A stretch of 64,000 nt of DNA from Methanosarcina flavescens (GTDB lineage: Archaea > Halobacteriota > Methanosarcinia > Methanosarcinales > Methanosarcinaceae): positions 62,001 through 126,000 of the forward strand of contig NZ_CP032683.1 of the NCBI RefSeq assembly GCF_001304615.2, in the 5' to 3' direction. Every line of letters starts with the position of its first letter. The first letter of the stretch is position 1. Below, in pieces: positions 10,544 through 20,686 of the stretch. The notes beneath the pieces were generated by a model. It ran no database searches. It saw nothing but the letters and a program-made list of their open reading frames with translations, and was not told the origin of the DNA. The translations under genes were made by a program, and so were the position numbers.

Positions 10544-11285
10544 GTATAAGTGTTGCGATGAATTTTAGAGATCACTAACACCTAATTTTTATAATCTCTT
10601 TCTTATAATACAAGCGTTTATTATTGTATTCCATTTATAATTGTACGTTATCCATTTGGTGGAATAGGCTATTTCCGGAGTTAGATTTTTTAAGAATTTT
10701 TATTCAACTGGATTATGCATCTGGATATATAATTGATTAAATTGTACTAAAGTATAATATTTATGGGGTTAACCCTAAGAATCATTTATTTCACTATAGT
10801 TATTATAACAAGTGACAAAAATTATATTTGTTTAATAAGGAAAAATTGATACTGGCAGTCATATCTAAAACAGTCTATATGACTGAGGTATATAATTTTA
10901 TTTCAAATGTGAAGTAACAAATTATTGATATATAAATGTTTATATATAAATATTTTGTAGTAAATTATATATGTGACTTTGGCAAAAGTAGTTGCCACAA
11001 GATAAAAACATTCTTCTAAGAATTGAAAAAAAATCAAAGAAGATCCGCTCGCTTGTAACAATTTGTGTTATTTACTAGTTTAGTAATGTTTACAGGATCA
11101 TTTTGGATCTATTTTTTGATAAAACTGACAGATTTACACTGGCTAACAGGCTTAAAACTGTTTGTAATGACATGGAATACACAACATAATTTTGAGTGCC
11201 AGAAATAGTCGAATGATAATTCATATAATCTTCACTATTTACGTAAATCTTTACAAAAACCTACGGGCAAACCGAGGTATTATTT
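10544..11285. promoter_or_regulatory. Long AT-rich intergenic region between divergent carAB and otaABC
   Basis: About 740 bases without a credible gene, between divergently read operons, so it must hold both promoters. TATA-like stretches are frequent (for example 10930-10950), and no single one can be chosen. A ribosome-binding GAGGT at 11274-11278 serves the GTG start of otaA. Confidence 0.5.
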
Positions 11286-12662
11286 GTGAGTGAAAAAATT
11301 AAAATAGAGATCAAGAATCTGATCAAGATTTTTGGTAAAAACCCTCAGGAAGTATTATCTCTTCTCCAGGAAGGTCGTACAAAAAACGAAATTTTCGAAA
11401 AAACAAAGCAGACCGTCGGCCTTAACAATATTAATATTAACGTATATGAAGGAGAGATTTTCGTACTAATGGGGCTTTCGGGATCCGGAAAGTCCACTCT
11501 TTTGCGATGTATAAACCGTCTGATCAAACCAACAAGTGGAAAAATTTTGATTGATGGGCAGGACATCTCAAAGATGAACAACGAACAGCTCCGAAAAATC
11601 CGCAGGGCCAAACTCGGGATGGTTTTTCAAAATTTTGCCCTTCTCCCTCACAGGACCGTACTGGACAACGTTGCATACGGACTGGAGATTCAGGGTGTCT
11701 CTAAAGAAGAACGATATTCTAAAGCAATTGAGGTAATAAATACTGTTGGGCTGAGTGGTTATGAAAACAGTAAAATAAATCAGCTTAGCGGAGGAATGAA
11801 GCAGAGAGTAGGGCTTGCACGAGCGCTTGCAAACGATCCTGATATTCTTCTTATGGACGAGGCTTTCAGCGCCCTTGACCCTCTGATAAGGGGTGAAATG
11901 CAGGACGAGCTGCTATCTCTTGAAGCCAAGTTGCAAAAAACAATCGTTTTCGTTTCACATGACCTGGATGAGGCGCTTAAGCTTGGAGACCGTATTGCTT
12001 TGATGAAAGACGGGGAAATTGTACAGATCGGGACTCCAGAAGAAATACTGACCAACCCGGCAAACAATTATGTATCTCAGTTTGTAAAGGGCGTGGATCG
12101 TTCAAAAGTCCTGACAGCAGAAAGCGTAATGTGGAGGCCGGAACCGCTAGTATCCATAAATTCCGGACCCAGGGTCGCTGTGCAGTTGATGAAAGAACAT
12201 GGAATTTCCTCAATTTTCGTTGTTGAAGGAAAAAACAGGCTTTTGAAAGGCATAATCATGATAAACGATGCCGTGGAAGCTATGAAATCAAAAAGGGGTT
12301 TGGAATCATTTATCACACAAGTTCCTTCCATACCTCTAGATATGCCCCTTTACGAGATCATTCCTTTAATTGCGGAAAGCAATTATCCTCTTCCCGTAGT
12401 TGACGAAAACGGAAAACTTAATGGAATAATCATCCGTGGAACCGTGCTAGGGGCTCTGGCAATGTCTGAAGATGTACCTGAAGAGGAAGGTCAGGCAGGA
12501 GAAAATGGGAATGAAGGGCTCTTAAAGGAAGTAAAGGAGGGAGGAGTTGAGGAAACTTCCGGAGAAGGCCAGCGGAGAGATCCGGCTGCAGAGAAGGATA
12601 CTCTTTCTGAGGCCGAAAAATCAGGTCAGTCCACTGAAAAAGTGGAGGTGAAAACATGGTAA
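11286..12662 (+). CDS. otaA: Glycine betaine/proline ABC transporter, ATP-binding subunit
   Basis: 458 residues. It is the ATPase of an osmoprotectant importer of the ProV/OpuAA class. Walker A GLSGSGKST lies at about residues 62-70, the ABC signature LSGGMKQR near 167, and Walker B ILLMDEAFSALD directly after. Residues about 270-400 look like a pair of CBS domains, which in related transporters sense ionic strength. The last about 55 residues form an acidic, low-complexity tail. The GTG start has GAGGT upstream. The name follows the Ota transporter described in Methanosarcina mazei; assignment is by family and gene order. Confidence 0.88.
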   Translation: MSEKIKIEIKNLIKIFGKNPQEVLSLLQEGRTKNEIFEKTKQTVGLNNININVYEGEIFVLMGLSGSGKSTLLRCINRLIKPTSGKILIDGQDISKMNNEQLRKIRRAKLGMVFQNFALLPHRTVLDNVAYGLEIQGVSKEERYSKAIEVINTVGLSGYENSKINQLSGGMKQRVGLARALANDPDILLMDEAFSALDPLIRGEMQDELLSLEAKLQKTIVFVSHDLDEALKLGDRIALMKDGEIVQIGTPEEILTNPANNYVSQFVKGVDRSKVLTAESVMWRPEPLVSINSGPRVAVQLMKEHGISSIFVVEGKNRLLKGIIMINDAVEAMKSKRGLESFITQVPSIPLDMPLYEIIPLIAESNYPLPVVDENGKLNGIIIRGTVLGALAMSEDVPEEEGQAGENGNEGLLKEVKEGGVEETSGEGQRRDPAAEKDTLSEAEKSGQSTEKVEVKTW

Positions 12663-13489
12663 TTCTTCCGAAAATCCCAATAGGAGAATACGTTGAGTTA
12701 GCTGTTTTCTGGATCGAGCTCCATCTGGGATGGCTCTTGGACTTTATAAGCGATTTTCTCGACTTCATGATTACAGGGCTCAAGGACTTGTTACTGTTTT
12801 TCCCGCCGATAGTGTTCATGATTATCCTAGCTGCCTTTGCTTATTTCACGGGAAAGAGAAACCTGAAACTTGCCGTGGGTACTTTTTTAGGGCTTCTGAT
12901 TATCGACAATCTGGAACTCTGGGAGCTTTCAATAGAGACCCTATCCCTTGTGATCTCCTCAACATTCCTGGCACTTATTATAGGAATTCCTCTGGGAATT
13001 ATCGCTGCTAAAAGTGATCTTTTTTACCATGCTCTGAAGCCAATCCTGGACCTTATGCAGACGATGCCCTCATTTGTTTATCTAATCCCAGCCTTGATTT
13101 TCTTCGGGCTTGGGAATGTCCCTGGAATGATTGCGACCCTTGTGTTTGCAATGCCTCCTGCAATAAGGCTTACAAACCTTGGAATCCGCCAGGTTCCTCC
13201 GGAACTGAAGGAAGTTGCGGATGCTTTTGGGTCAACGCCCTGGCAAAAGCTTACCAAAGTTGAACTGCCTGCAGGCCTGCCGACAATTATGGCAGGGATC
13301 AACCAGTGTATCATGCTTTCCCTTTCAATGGTGGTTATTGCCGCCATGATCGGAGCTCACGGGCTCGGTTACCAGGTGCTCCTCGGGATCCAAAGGGTTG
13401 ATATCGGTCTTGGTTTTGAAGCAGGGCTTGGGATCGTTATTATTGCAATAATTCTTGACAGAATTACCCAGAACCTCAGTCCTAAATAA
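12656..13489 (+). CDS. otaB: Glycine betaine/proline ABC transporter, permease
   Basis: 277 residues with several hydrophobic helices, a member of the ProW/OpuAB family. The binding-protein-dependent transport signature region is ADAFGSTPWQKLTKVELPAGLPTIMAGINQ (about residues 187-216, the EAA loop that contacts the ATPase). The gene overlaps the otaA stop by 7 bases and has a strong ribosome site GGAGGTGA just before its ATG, so it is translated in step with otaA. otaC follows after about 140 bases. Confidence 0.9.
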   Translation: MVILPKIPIGEYVELAVFWIELHLGWLLDFISDFLDFMITGLKDLLLFFPPIVFMIILAAFAYFTGKRNLKLAVGTFLGLLIIDNLELWELSIETLSLVISSTFLALIIGIPLGIIAAKSDLFYHALKPILDLMQTMPSFVYLIPALIFFGLGNVPGMIATLVFAMPPAIRLTNLGIRQVPPELKEVADAFGSTPWQKLTKVELPAGLPTIMAGINQCIMLSLSMVVIAAMIGAHGLGYQVLLGIQRVDIGLGFEAGLGIVIIAIILDRITQNLSPK

Positions 13490-13630
13490 GCTGGGGGTCT
13501 TTACTTTTATCGATTTATATAACTTATCGATAACGTCTTAACGACAATCAAGAAAATATCTGTGCATATACCAGAAAACTGGTTGTACATGCCAAGAATA
13601 GTGGTTGTGTTATATTTGAGTAATACAAAG

Positions 13631-14551
13631 ATGAAACCAAATAAGAAAAAACTGAAATCACTCTTTATAGCGGGACTTGTTCTCAGCCTCTTCATTTTTG
13701 GAGCAGGCTGTGCTGACAATGGGGAAGAAGCTCACGAAGAAGGGGAGATTTCAGCTGAATCAGAATTCAATAAGCCTGTGAGTATAGGGTACGTCCTCTG
13801 GGAAGGGGAAATTGCCAGCACTAACGTAATCCAGCAAGTCCTCCGGCAGGCAGGTTATACAAATGTGGAGATTCTTGCAGTTGACGCTGGACCCCTTTAC
13901 CAAGGTCTCGCTTCTGGAGAATTCGATTTCACGACATCCTCATGGCTCCCCCTTACCCATGCTAGTTACTGGAACACCTACGGAGACAAAATTGACTCTG
14001 TGGGGGTGAACCTGGAAGATGTCAGGATCGGACTTGTTGTCCCGTCCTACGTAGAAGACGTCAATACCATCGGAGACCTAAATGGTAACAGTGTAATGTT
14101 TGATGGCGAAATTGTCGGAATCGATCCTGGAGCCGGAATCATGCAGGCTACAGAAAATGCTATCGATGTATACAACCTTAACGACTATACTCTGGTCTCA
14201 AGCAGCAGTGCGGGCATGACCGCAGCTTTGCAAAGAGCCATCGTTAACGAAGAGCCAATTGTTGTGACTCTCTGGTCTCCACACTGGGCTTTCAATAGAT
14301 GGGATCTCAAATACCTCGAAGACCCTGAAGGCGTTTATGGAGAAGCTGAGCACGTTGAAACCCTGGCAAGGGAAGGTCTTAAAGAAGATATGCCTAACCT
14401 TTACGGCATCCTTGAAAGGTTTGCCTGGACCCACGAAGACATTCAGTCCGTAATGCTCGATATTGAAGCAGGGATGACCGCTGAGGAAGCTGCAGCGAAG
14501 TGGGTTGAGAATAATCCCGAGAAAGTCAAAGAATGGATCGGAGAAGAGTAA
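13631..14551 (+). CDS. otaC: Glycine betaine/proline ABC transporter, substrate-binding lipoprotein
   Basis: About 306 residues. It captures betaine outside the membrane and delivers it to OtaB. A positively charged N-terminus, a hydrophobic stretch and a lipobox-like FGAGC mark a lipoprotein signal. The OpuAC-type domain follows: IGYVLWEGEIASTNV, then the TSSWLPLTHASYW segment and TLWSPHWAFNRWDLKYLEDP, both rich in the tryptophans that form the aromatic betaine cage in this family. The frame can begin at GTG 13562, but ATG 13631 starts the signal peptide directly and is preferred. It is the third gene of otaABC. Confidence 0.9.
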   Translation: MKPNKKKLKSLFIAGLVLSLFIFGAGCADNGEEAHEEGEISAESEFNKPVSIGYVLWEGEIASTNVIQQVLRQAGYTNVEILAVDAGPLYQGLASGEFDFTTSSWLPLTHASYWNTYGDKIDSVGVNLEDVRIGLVVPSYVEDVNTIGDLNGNSVMFDGEIVGIDPGAGIMQATENAIDVYNLNDYTLVSSSSAGMTAALQRAIVNEEPIVVTLWSPHWAFNRWDLKYLEDPEGVYGEAEHVETLAREGLKEDMPNLYGILERFAWTHEDIQSVMLDIEAGMTAEEAAAKWVENNPEKVKEWIGEE

Positions 14552-14773
14552 AACTCTTTTCCCCTCTTCTCTTTTATACAGATTTATTTTCTCGGCTCTT
14601 CCTTTATTTTTTCTACTTTTTCTTTATCACTTTTTTCTTTATCATATCATTACTCTGGAGGCATGCTCCCAGGAGTTTAACATTATATATTATAGAATGC
14701 TAATCTTTTATAGAATAATTTTTCAGATTATGAGCGGACTACAATAGTGTCTTTAATTTAGGAGAATATATTG

Positions 14774-15691
14774 ATGGGCTTTATATCTAATTTATTCGGC
14801 AAAGATAAAACTAAAAACTTTTTAGAGGCTTGCAAACATGGGCAGACAGAAAATGTAGAGAAACTTTTGAAAAGCGGAAAAATTGGGGTTAATCTTCAGG
14901 ATGCATATGGTAAAACTGGTCTTATTTGTGCGGCAAATAGCGGATACAGGGACCTTGTACAATTGTTTATTGAAAACGGTGCCGATCTCAATATTCAGGA
15001 TGAAAACGGCGAAACTGCTCTAATTTCTGCGGCAAAGATAGAACGAGGTGATATTCTTGACCTGCTCATTAAAGCTGGTGCCAATCTCGATATTCAGGAC
15101 GAAAACGGTGAAACTGCTCTGAAATTTGCAGTAAAAGTAGGGTTCAGGCAGATTACCGGGCAGCTTATCGAGAGTGGTGCCAATCTCAATATCCAGGACA
15201 GGAACGGCGAAACTGCTTTGATTTCTGCTGCAAACGGGGGACATAAAGACCTTGTCGAACAGCTCGTTAAAGCCGGTGCAGACCTCAATATTCAGGACAA
15301 AAACCATAATACAGCTTTGAATGCAGCAGCAAAACTCGGGCATAAGGGTATTGTCGAGTTACTTGTCAGTGCCGGCGCAGATCCTGATATTCAGGACAAA
15401 AGCGGTAAAGCGCCTCTGATTTATGCAGCAGAGCGGGGATACAGAGATATTGTAGAGATGCTTGTTAAAACTGGTGCCGATCTCAATATCCGGGATGAAA
15501 ACGGGCTTACTGCTTTGATGTTTTCAGCACAGTCAGGGTATAAGGATGTAGTTGAATTACTTATTAAATCTGGTGCCGACCTTACTATTCAGGATCATAA
15601 TAACAATACTGCTCTTGATATCGCGGCAGAAATGGGGTTCAACGAGATTGTTGATTTGCTCGCTAAAGCCGGTGAAGGCTCCAGATCCTGA
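14774..15691 (+). CDS. Ankyrin-repeat protein
   Basis: About 305 residues, almost entirely ankyrin repeats of about 33 residues. Roughly eight are visible, each with the pattern NGETAL...[21 protein letters not shown]. Such proteins act as protein-binding scaffolds; the partner is unknown. No signal peptide or membrane segment is seen. ATG at 14774 is preferred over the TTG three bases earlier and has AGGAG upstream. The repeats are close to each other at DNA level (GGTGCCGATCTCAATATT recurs), which suggests recent repeat expansion. Confidence 0.93.
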   Translation: MGFISNLFGKDKTKNFLEACKHGQTENVEKLLKSGKIGVNLQDAYGKTGLICAANSGYRDLVQLFIENGADLNIQDENGETALISAAKIERGDILDLLIKAGANLDIQDENGETALKFAVKVGFRQITGQLIESGANLNIQDRNGETALISAANGGHKDLVEQLVKAGADLNIQDKNHNTALNAAAKLGHKGIVELLVSAGADPDIQDKSGKAPLIYAAERGYRDIVEMLVKTGADLNIRDENGLTALMFSAQSGYKDVVELLIKSGADLTIQDHNNNTALDIAAEMGFNEIVDLLAKAGEGSRS

Positions 15692-15788
15692 TTTCTTCGG
15701 AAGGTAATCTCTTGGAATTGTTTAACAGATCGTGATCAAGAGCCCTGTCCTACTACGTTTTTGATTGCAATGAGTAAAACAGGAAAAA

Positions 15789-15849
15789 CCTTCGTATAAT
15801 TGATATGCCCTCGTATAATTGATATGCCCTCGTATAATTGATATACCAT
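15789..15849. repeat. Three tandem 19-bp repeats
   Basis: The unit is CCCTCGTATAATTGATATG, repeated three times with one or two differences, then a partial fourth. It lies directly before the start of the following ORF, so it may be part of its promoter or leader; TATAATTGATAT is TATA-like. Confidence 0.85.
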
Positions 15850-15850
15850 C

Positions 15851-16348
15851 GTGACAATCCTTACTGCTATGAATAGCAGCAAATCCGAAAACTCAGCTTT
15901 ACCTTCTCATCTAACTGACCTTGCAGCCCGTGAAAAAAGTCTTGCCCGACAGGTTACTCCTATTTACGAGTCCGCTACTTTTTCAAGCCCGGTGCTTGAC
16001 CAGTTCAGGGGCATTATGCCTGATTTCAATAAACGGCTCTCCCCTGATAGGAATCTGGGACTCTCTTCTTCCTGCCATCTCCGTCTGAGTCCTGAAACTC
16101 TTCCGAGGCTTGCTTCCAGTTCCTGTACAGGAATCAGTTCTGCTGCTCTTCCGGAGTCCATATTCGAAACCTCGAAGATGCCCGCAGGAAAAGGACTTGA
16201 GATCCTGCCAGACCTGTCCGGAAAGATGCTGGCAGAAGCAGGAATCCGTACGCTCAGCGCAGACCTTCCTATGGCTCCTCTTGCAAGCAGGTTTGTAACG
16301 CTCAGGCAGGCCGAAGGCCTGAAGGAAACCGAGAAGGATAGGGAATAA
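15851..16348 (+). CDS. Uncharacterised protein, possibly expressed
   Basis: 165 residues from GTG, or 159 from the ATG at 15869; neither has a strong ribosome site. I do not recognise the family. It is rich in Ser, Leu and Pro, with no clear signal peptide or membrane helix. Support for a real gene is a GC-richer, codon-structured composition compared with the flanks and a perfect hairpin just after the stop. Tandem repeats precede it. Confidence 0.5.
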   Translation: MTILTAMNSSKSENSALPSHLTDLAAREKSLARQVTPIYESATFSSPVLDQFRGIMPDFNKRLSPDRNLGLSSSCHLRLSPETLPRLASSSCTGISSAALPESIFETSKMPAGKGLEILPDLSGKMLAEAGIRTLSADLPMAPLASRFVTLRQAEGLKETEKDRE

Positions 16349-16359
16349 GAAGAGAATTA

Positions 16360-16382
16360 AGAGAATAGGGAAACTATTCTCT
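16360..16382 (+). terminator. Hairpin terminator after the 15.85-kb ORF
   Basis: A perfect 9-bp stem (AGAGAATAG / CTATTCTCT) with a 5-base loop starts 12 bases after the stop codon and is followed by a T-rich stretch. Confidence 0.6.
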
Positions 16383-16417
16383 ATTTAACTATTTTACCTC
16401 ATCTTACTTTCCAGAAT

Positions 16418-16510
16418 AATGCTATTCTTGTTTAATGGAAATGCTATCTTGTTTAATGAAAAAGGCTATTCTTGCTTAATGAAAAAAGCTGTTCTTGCTT
16501 AATGAAAAAA
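16418..16510. repeat. Four imperfect tandem repeats of about 22-24 bp
   Basis: The motif GCTATTCTTGTTTAATG plus an A-rich tail occurs four times with small changes. It lies between convergent genes. The rest of 16349-16822 holds no gene I can support. Confidence 0.7.
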
Positions 16511-16822
16511 GTAATCGTTTTTCATGCTTTTTTGGAAGATAGGTCTCAGAGAATAGATATCATTATCCTCAGAAGACTTACTGCCATAGCAATAATAGTT
16601 ATAAAAACAATCAAAACCGATCCATCGTCCTCAAACGAAGCATTGTTTTCTTATAATCCGTATTACTATATGTGCAATATTTATTTAAAGACATTTTCAA
16701 GTTTTACGCAATCTTATTAGAGAAACCTCCTTCATAAGGCTTAATTTATTCATAGAGACCGCAAAATTTATCTGATGACTGTTTAGATTTTATATTAAAT
16801 TTCCGGAATTTTCTTCGATAAC

Positions 16823-18259
16823 TTAAGCTGTTGCTTTCTTCATAACTCTTTCAAACCTTTCGAGCCCGAGGTCAAGCTCTTCGGCTGTAATTACCAGAGG
16901 CGGAGAGAAGCGGATTACTGAATCACCACAGGGAAGGAGCAGAATCTTTTCTTTAAAAGCTTCGTTGAGAATTTTATCTCGTGTCGAAGGGTCTATGGAT
17001 TTATCGGGTTTTACAATCTCTAAGCCGATCATAAGACCGAGACCGCGTACATCCCCTATGCAAGGGAAGTTATCCTGAAGCTCCTCCAGGCGTTGCTTTA
17101 TATAGGAACCAAGTTCCTTTACCCGATTTTCCGTGTTTTCCCTTTCCAGAAATTCGAGAGAAGCGAGGGATGCGGCTGAAGCAATAAGATTTCCTCCGAA
17201 GGTATTTGAATGGACGCCTGGGGGCCAGTCCATAAGCTCGCGGTCTGCAAGCATCGCACCCATAGGGAGGCCTGCTCCGAGAGCTTTTGCAAGGCAGGAA
17301 ATCTCAGCTCTAACCCCAAAGTTTTCCAGGGCAAGAAAAGAGCCTGTCCTGAAACAGCCTGTCTGAACCTCGTCAGATACAAGAAGAACATCATTGTCAG
17401 TACAGATCTGCCTTACTTCCTTATGAAATTCAGGAGGAGGAACGATATATCCGCCCTCTCCCTGGACCGGCTCCACAAAAACGGCAGCAGTATCCTCCGG
17501 GCTCAAGTCCCGCCTGAAAATAAGATTTTCCAGTTCTTTTCCACATTCGATCCCACACGAGGGATACTCGAGTTTAAGCGGACAGCGATAACAATAGGCA
17601 TAGTGGGAATGGGCTGTGCGAAACGCAGGAAAATGTTCCTTTTGCCTGACTTTTGAGCATGTCAGGGAGAGAGAACCCAGAGTGCGGCCATGAAAAGCAT
17701 TATAAAAAGAGATAAGACCCTGACGGTTTGTTTTCCAGAAGGCAAGCTTGATTGCTGCTTCCACGGCTTCAGTTCCGCTATTGCAGAAGAAGACCTTTGA
17801 ATAGCCTGAAAGTTTTTCTAACTTTTTTGCAAGCCTCAGCGGAGGCTCGGCAAAAAAGTCCCCGTATCCGCAGTGAGTCATTTTCTCAAGCTGGGCTGAG
17901 ATTGCAGCCTCAACCTCAGGATTGGAATAACCTGCATTCATAACAGCAATCCCGGCAACCAGGTCAATATACTCTTTCCCGTCTATATCCCTTATTATTG
18001 AGCCCTTTGCACTGTCCACAACAAGGGGATAGGGGCGAGCTGCACAGGCTGACATTATATTGCAGTCCTGCCCGATAATCTCCCTGGCTTTTGGACCGAC
18101 AAAATCAAGTAGTTCGATTTTTTCCTCATCAAGATCAGTACCCTGCTTCAAACCCTGCGCCCTACTCATCTCAGGTTTTTCCATGCCCTGTACCTCTCCA
18201 AACTCCCCAGTTTTCTCCTGATCCAAAACCACTCCTCCCCATTTTCCCAATACTCTCAA
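16823..18259 (-). CDS. Class III PLP-dependent aminotransferase (4-aminobutyrate/acetylornithine type)
   Basis: Up to 478 residues. PLP-enzyme features are FFCNSGTEAVEAAIKLA, FHGRTLGSLSLT, SDEVQTG with the cofactor-binding Asp, and the Schiff-base Lys in CLAKALGAGLPMGA. Overall it most resembles 4-aminobutyrate aminotransferases, but the amino donor cannot be settled by eye. An unusual insert with CYRCP and CGIEC (four Cys) sits near residues 222-240. The start is uncertain: TTG at 18259, an internal TTG preceded by GGAGGAG, or ATG at 18184 preceded by GGAGAGG are all possible. It lies 3 bases after the aldehyde dehydrogenase gene, clearly one operon, which fits a transaminate-then-oxidise pathway. 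Confidence 0.88.
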   Translation of the reverse strand: MRVLGKWGGVVLDQEKTGEFGEVQGMEKPEMSRAQGLKQGTDLDEEKIELLDFVGPKAREIIGQDCNIMSACAARPYPLVVDSAKGSIIRDIDGKEYIDLVAGIAVMNAGYSNPEVEAAISAQLEKMTHCGYGDFFAEPPLRLAKKLEKLSGYSKVFFCNSGTEAVEAAIKLAFWKTNRQGLISFYNAFHGRTLGSLSLTCSKVRQKEHFPAFRTAHSHYAYCYRCPLKLEYPSCGIECGKELENLIFRRDLSPEDTAAVFVEPVQGEGGYIVPPPEFHKEVRQICTDNDVLLVSDEVQTGCFRTGSFLALENFGVRAEISCLAKALGAGLPMGAMLADRELMDWPPGVHSNTFGGNLIASAASLASLEFLERENTENRVKELGSYIKQRLEELQDNFPCIGDVRGLGLMIGLEIVKPDKSIDPSTRDKILNEAFKEKILLLPCGDSVIRFSPPLVITAEELDLGLERFERVMKKATA

Positions 18260-18262
18260 ATC

Positions 18263-19744
18263 TCACTCCGGCGAATCGATCTGGGCTTTTTGCAGCCTGC
18301 CGCTATAGTCTATATATACGGCTTTTACCTCGGAAAACTCCCTTATAGCATCTGTTCCAGCTTCCCGGAAGCCGTTCCCCGTCCCTTTCACACCCCCGAA
18401 AGGAAGATGGACTTCGGCTCCTATCGTAGGGGCATTAATATATGTGATTCCGGCTTCGATTCTCTCGATCGCTTTAAAAGCGTTTCCTATATTTCCGGTG
18501 TAGATTGCCGAAGAAAGCCCGTACTTAGAATTGTTGGCAACCTCAATTGCTTCTTCCAGGTCAGAAACCGTGAGAATCCCGAGTACAGGCCCGAAGATCT
18601 CTTCCTGTGCTATCCTCATCTCCGGCCTGACATCCGTAAATACTGTGGGCTCAAAGAAATATCCTGGAAGCCCAGGATCTATTCTGTTTCCCCCTGTAAG
18701 CAGGGTTGCGCCTTCTTCTTTCCCTATGCTTACGTACTTTTCCGTTTTCTCAAGCTGGGCTTTACTTATCAAAGGCCCAATATCCGTTTCAGGCAGGAGT
18801 CCGTTGCCGAGCCTGAGAGCTTTGACTTTCGCAAGCAGCCTTTTGATGAATTCATCCTTCACTTTCTCATGCAGAATCAGTCTGCTCGTAGCCGTGCAGC
18901 GCTGTCCCGTCGTCCCGAAAGCTCCCCACAGCACACCTTCAAGTGCAAGTTCAAGGTCAGCATCATCCATAACAATTACCGGGTTTTTGCCTCCGAGCTC
19001 CAGAGAAACCCGTTTCATGGTTTTTGAACATTCTTCCATTATCCATTTTCCTGTATCAAGGCTGCCTGTAAAGGAAATGGCATTTATGCGAGGGTGCTGG
19101 ACTATGGCTTTCCCGACAGTTCCTCCTGGCCCTGTAACAAGGTTTATTACTCCCGGAGGCAGGCCAGCTTCTATGAGCACTTCTATCACCTTGAGGGCAA
19201 GGAGGGGCGTATCACTTGCAGGTTTGAATACGATTGCGTTTCCAGCTATAAGGGCTGGCATAATCTTCCAGGCGGGAATCGCAATAGGGAAGTTCCAGGG
19301 CGTAATCACGCCAACAATTCCTATCGGTCTCAGTACGGTCATGCAAAACTTATCCTTTAGTTCGGAGGGCGTTGTCTCCCCGAACATCCGCCTCCCTTCT
19401 CCTGCAGCATAATTTGTTATATCAATGGCTTCCTGTACGTCTCCCCTTGTTTCAGGTAGGATCTTTCCCATCTCTTCTGTCATAAGGACAGCAAGTTCTT
19501 CCTTTCTTTCCTGCAAAATCCGGGCTGCCCTGAAAAGTACTTCAGCTCTTCTTGGAGCCGGAACTCTGCTCCATATCCTGAAACCTGACTCAGCGGCCTC
19601 AACTGCCCTATCCACGTCTTCAGCTCCAGCTACCTGTATCATGGCAACGCTTTCCAGAGTAGCCGGATTTATATCTTCAAAAACCTCTCCTGTTGACGAG
19701 TCTTTAAACTCTCCCCCTATAAACAGCTTGTATTCCTGAACCAT
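18263..19744 (-). CDS. NAD(P)-dependent aldehyde dehydrogenase
   Basis: 493 residues, a full-length member of the ALDH superfamily. Visible parts are the cofactor site (TPWNFPIAIPAWKIMPAL, FTGSLDTG), the general-base Glu in LELGGKNP, the catalytic Cys in TTGQRCTATSR and the motif EEIFGPVL. The C-terminal LPFGGVKGTGNG.REAG resembles ALDH7-like and succinate-semialdehyde dehydrogenases. The product of the adjoining aminotransferase is the likely substrate (a semialdehyde); this is an inference from the operon. ATG start. Confidence 0.9.
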   Translation of the reverse strand: MVQEYKLFIGGEFKDSSTGEVFEDINPATLESVAMIQVAGAEDVDRAVEAAESGFRIWSRVPAPRRAEVLFRAARILQERKEELAVLMTEEMGKILPETRGDVQEAIDITNYAAGEGRRMFGETTPSELKDKFCMTVLRPIGIVGVITPWNFPIAIPAWKIMPALIAGNAIVFKPASDTPLLALKVIEVLIEAGLPPGVINLVTGPGGTVGKAIVQHPRINAISFTGSLDTGKWIMEECSKTMKRVSLELGGKNPVIVMDDADLELALEGVLWGAFGTTGQRCTATSRLILHEKVKDEFIKRLLAKVKALRLGNGLLPETDIGPLISKAQLEKTEKYVSIGKEEGATLLTGGNRIDPGLPGYFFEPTVFTDVRPEMRIAQEEIFGPVLGILTVSDLEEAIEVANNSKYGLSSAIYTGNIGNAFKAIERIEAGITYINAPTIGAEVHLPFGGVKGTGNGFREAGTDAIREFSEVKAVYIDYSGRLQKAQIDSPE

Positions 19745-19991
19745 ATAATCCCTTCAAAAATATAAGTATAAAAGAAGATAAATATATTCCAGAAATTTTT
19801 TTTGCTCGCGGGCATCTCAACTTTCTATTGCACAGGTCAAGTAAAAATTCGATCAGGCTCCGTAAGAACCTGTTAAGGAAAAAAGGTACGGAAGCAGGAT
19901 TAGCAAAAGCTATTGATGTATGAAGACTCTAAACCACACACTCCGGATCTGGTTGAAAGCTTCTGCAGGGGTCTCAGGTCTTAAGCTCTTA

Positions 19992-20375
19992 TTAGCAACC
20001 TGCGCTGCTGCTGACAGCCTGCCAGATCTTTTCTGACAATTCAGAATACTGAGCCTTTGGATCCCCTATCTTCTGGATAAATGAATCCACGCCATTCTCA
20101 ATTGCCTTATGTATGACATCTTCCTTGCTCACTCCAGTGAACATGATGAAGGGGATGTTAATACTTCTGTCACGGATAGTTTTCAAAAATGTAATGCCAT
20201 CCATAATAGGCATGTCATAGTCTGAGACTACCACATCATAAGAGTCATTTTCCAGCCTCTCAAGGGCTTCCTGTGCAGAGTTTACAGTATCCGATGTTAT
20301 ATCATGGAAAAGTTCAAGGAATGTCTTTGATAGCTCTAGAGACAGGGGGTCATCGTCTACAAGCAGTACTTTCAT
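19992..20375 (-). CDS. Single-domain response regulator (CheY-like receiver)
   Basis: 127 residues, only a receiver domain. The acidic pocket is VDDDP at 6-10, the phosphoacceptor is Asp52 in SDYDMPIMDG, Thr80 in FIMFTG and Lys102 complete the switch. There is no output domain, so it must act through a partner. No kinase is adjacent; the nearest in this window is the multi-PAS kinase at 46.8-49.5 kb. The ATG has GGAG upstream. Confidence 0.93.
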   Translation of the reverse strand: MKVLLVDDDPLSLELSKTFLELFHDITSDTVNSAQEALERLENDSYDVVVSDYDMPIMDGITFLKTIRDRSINIPFIMFTGVSKEDVIHKAIENGVDSFIQKIGDPKAQYSELSEKIWQAVSSSAGC

Positions 20376-20686
20376 GGGGGCCTTCTCCTGAGGTTATTTT
20401 TCTGTAACCTTCCTGTGGATCAGTTACCACTTACCATCTTCTGGTAAGAAGTAGCAAAATCTCAACCTCGTTTATTATTAGTATAAATGTCTTAATTAAT
20501 ATAAAAAGTTAACTTCTGTACTATGTAACGGGAGTTTTTGTATCATAGGAATGAAATTCTTTGTATTCCAAAAATAAGAATGGATGAAAAATATGAATGA
20601 ATGAAAAAAAATGAGTAAAGATTAGAGTATAATAAAAAGGAAAATGAATAAAATTAGAAAATATAATAAAAAGGAAAAAAGGTAAT

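Noticed and set aside
16472-16720. 82-codon ORF
   Set aside because: It starts inside tandem repeats and has no family features or supported start.
18531-19412. 293-codon plus-strand open frame
   Set aside because: Antisense to the aldehyde dehydrogenase; composition is that of a mirrored frame.
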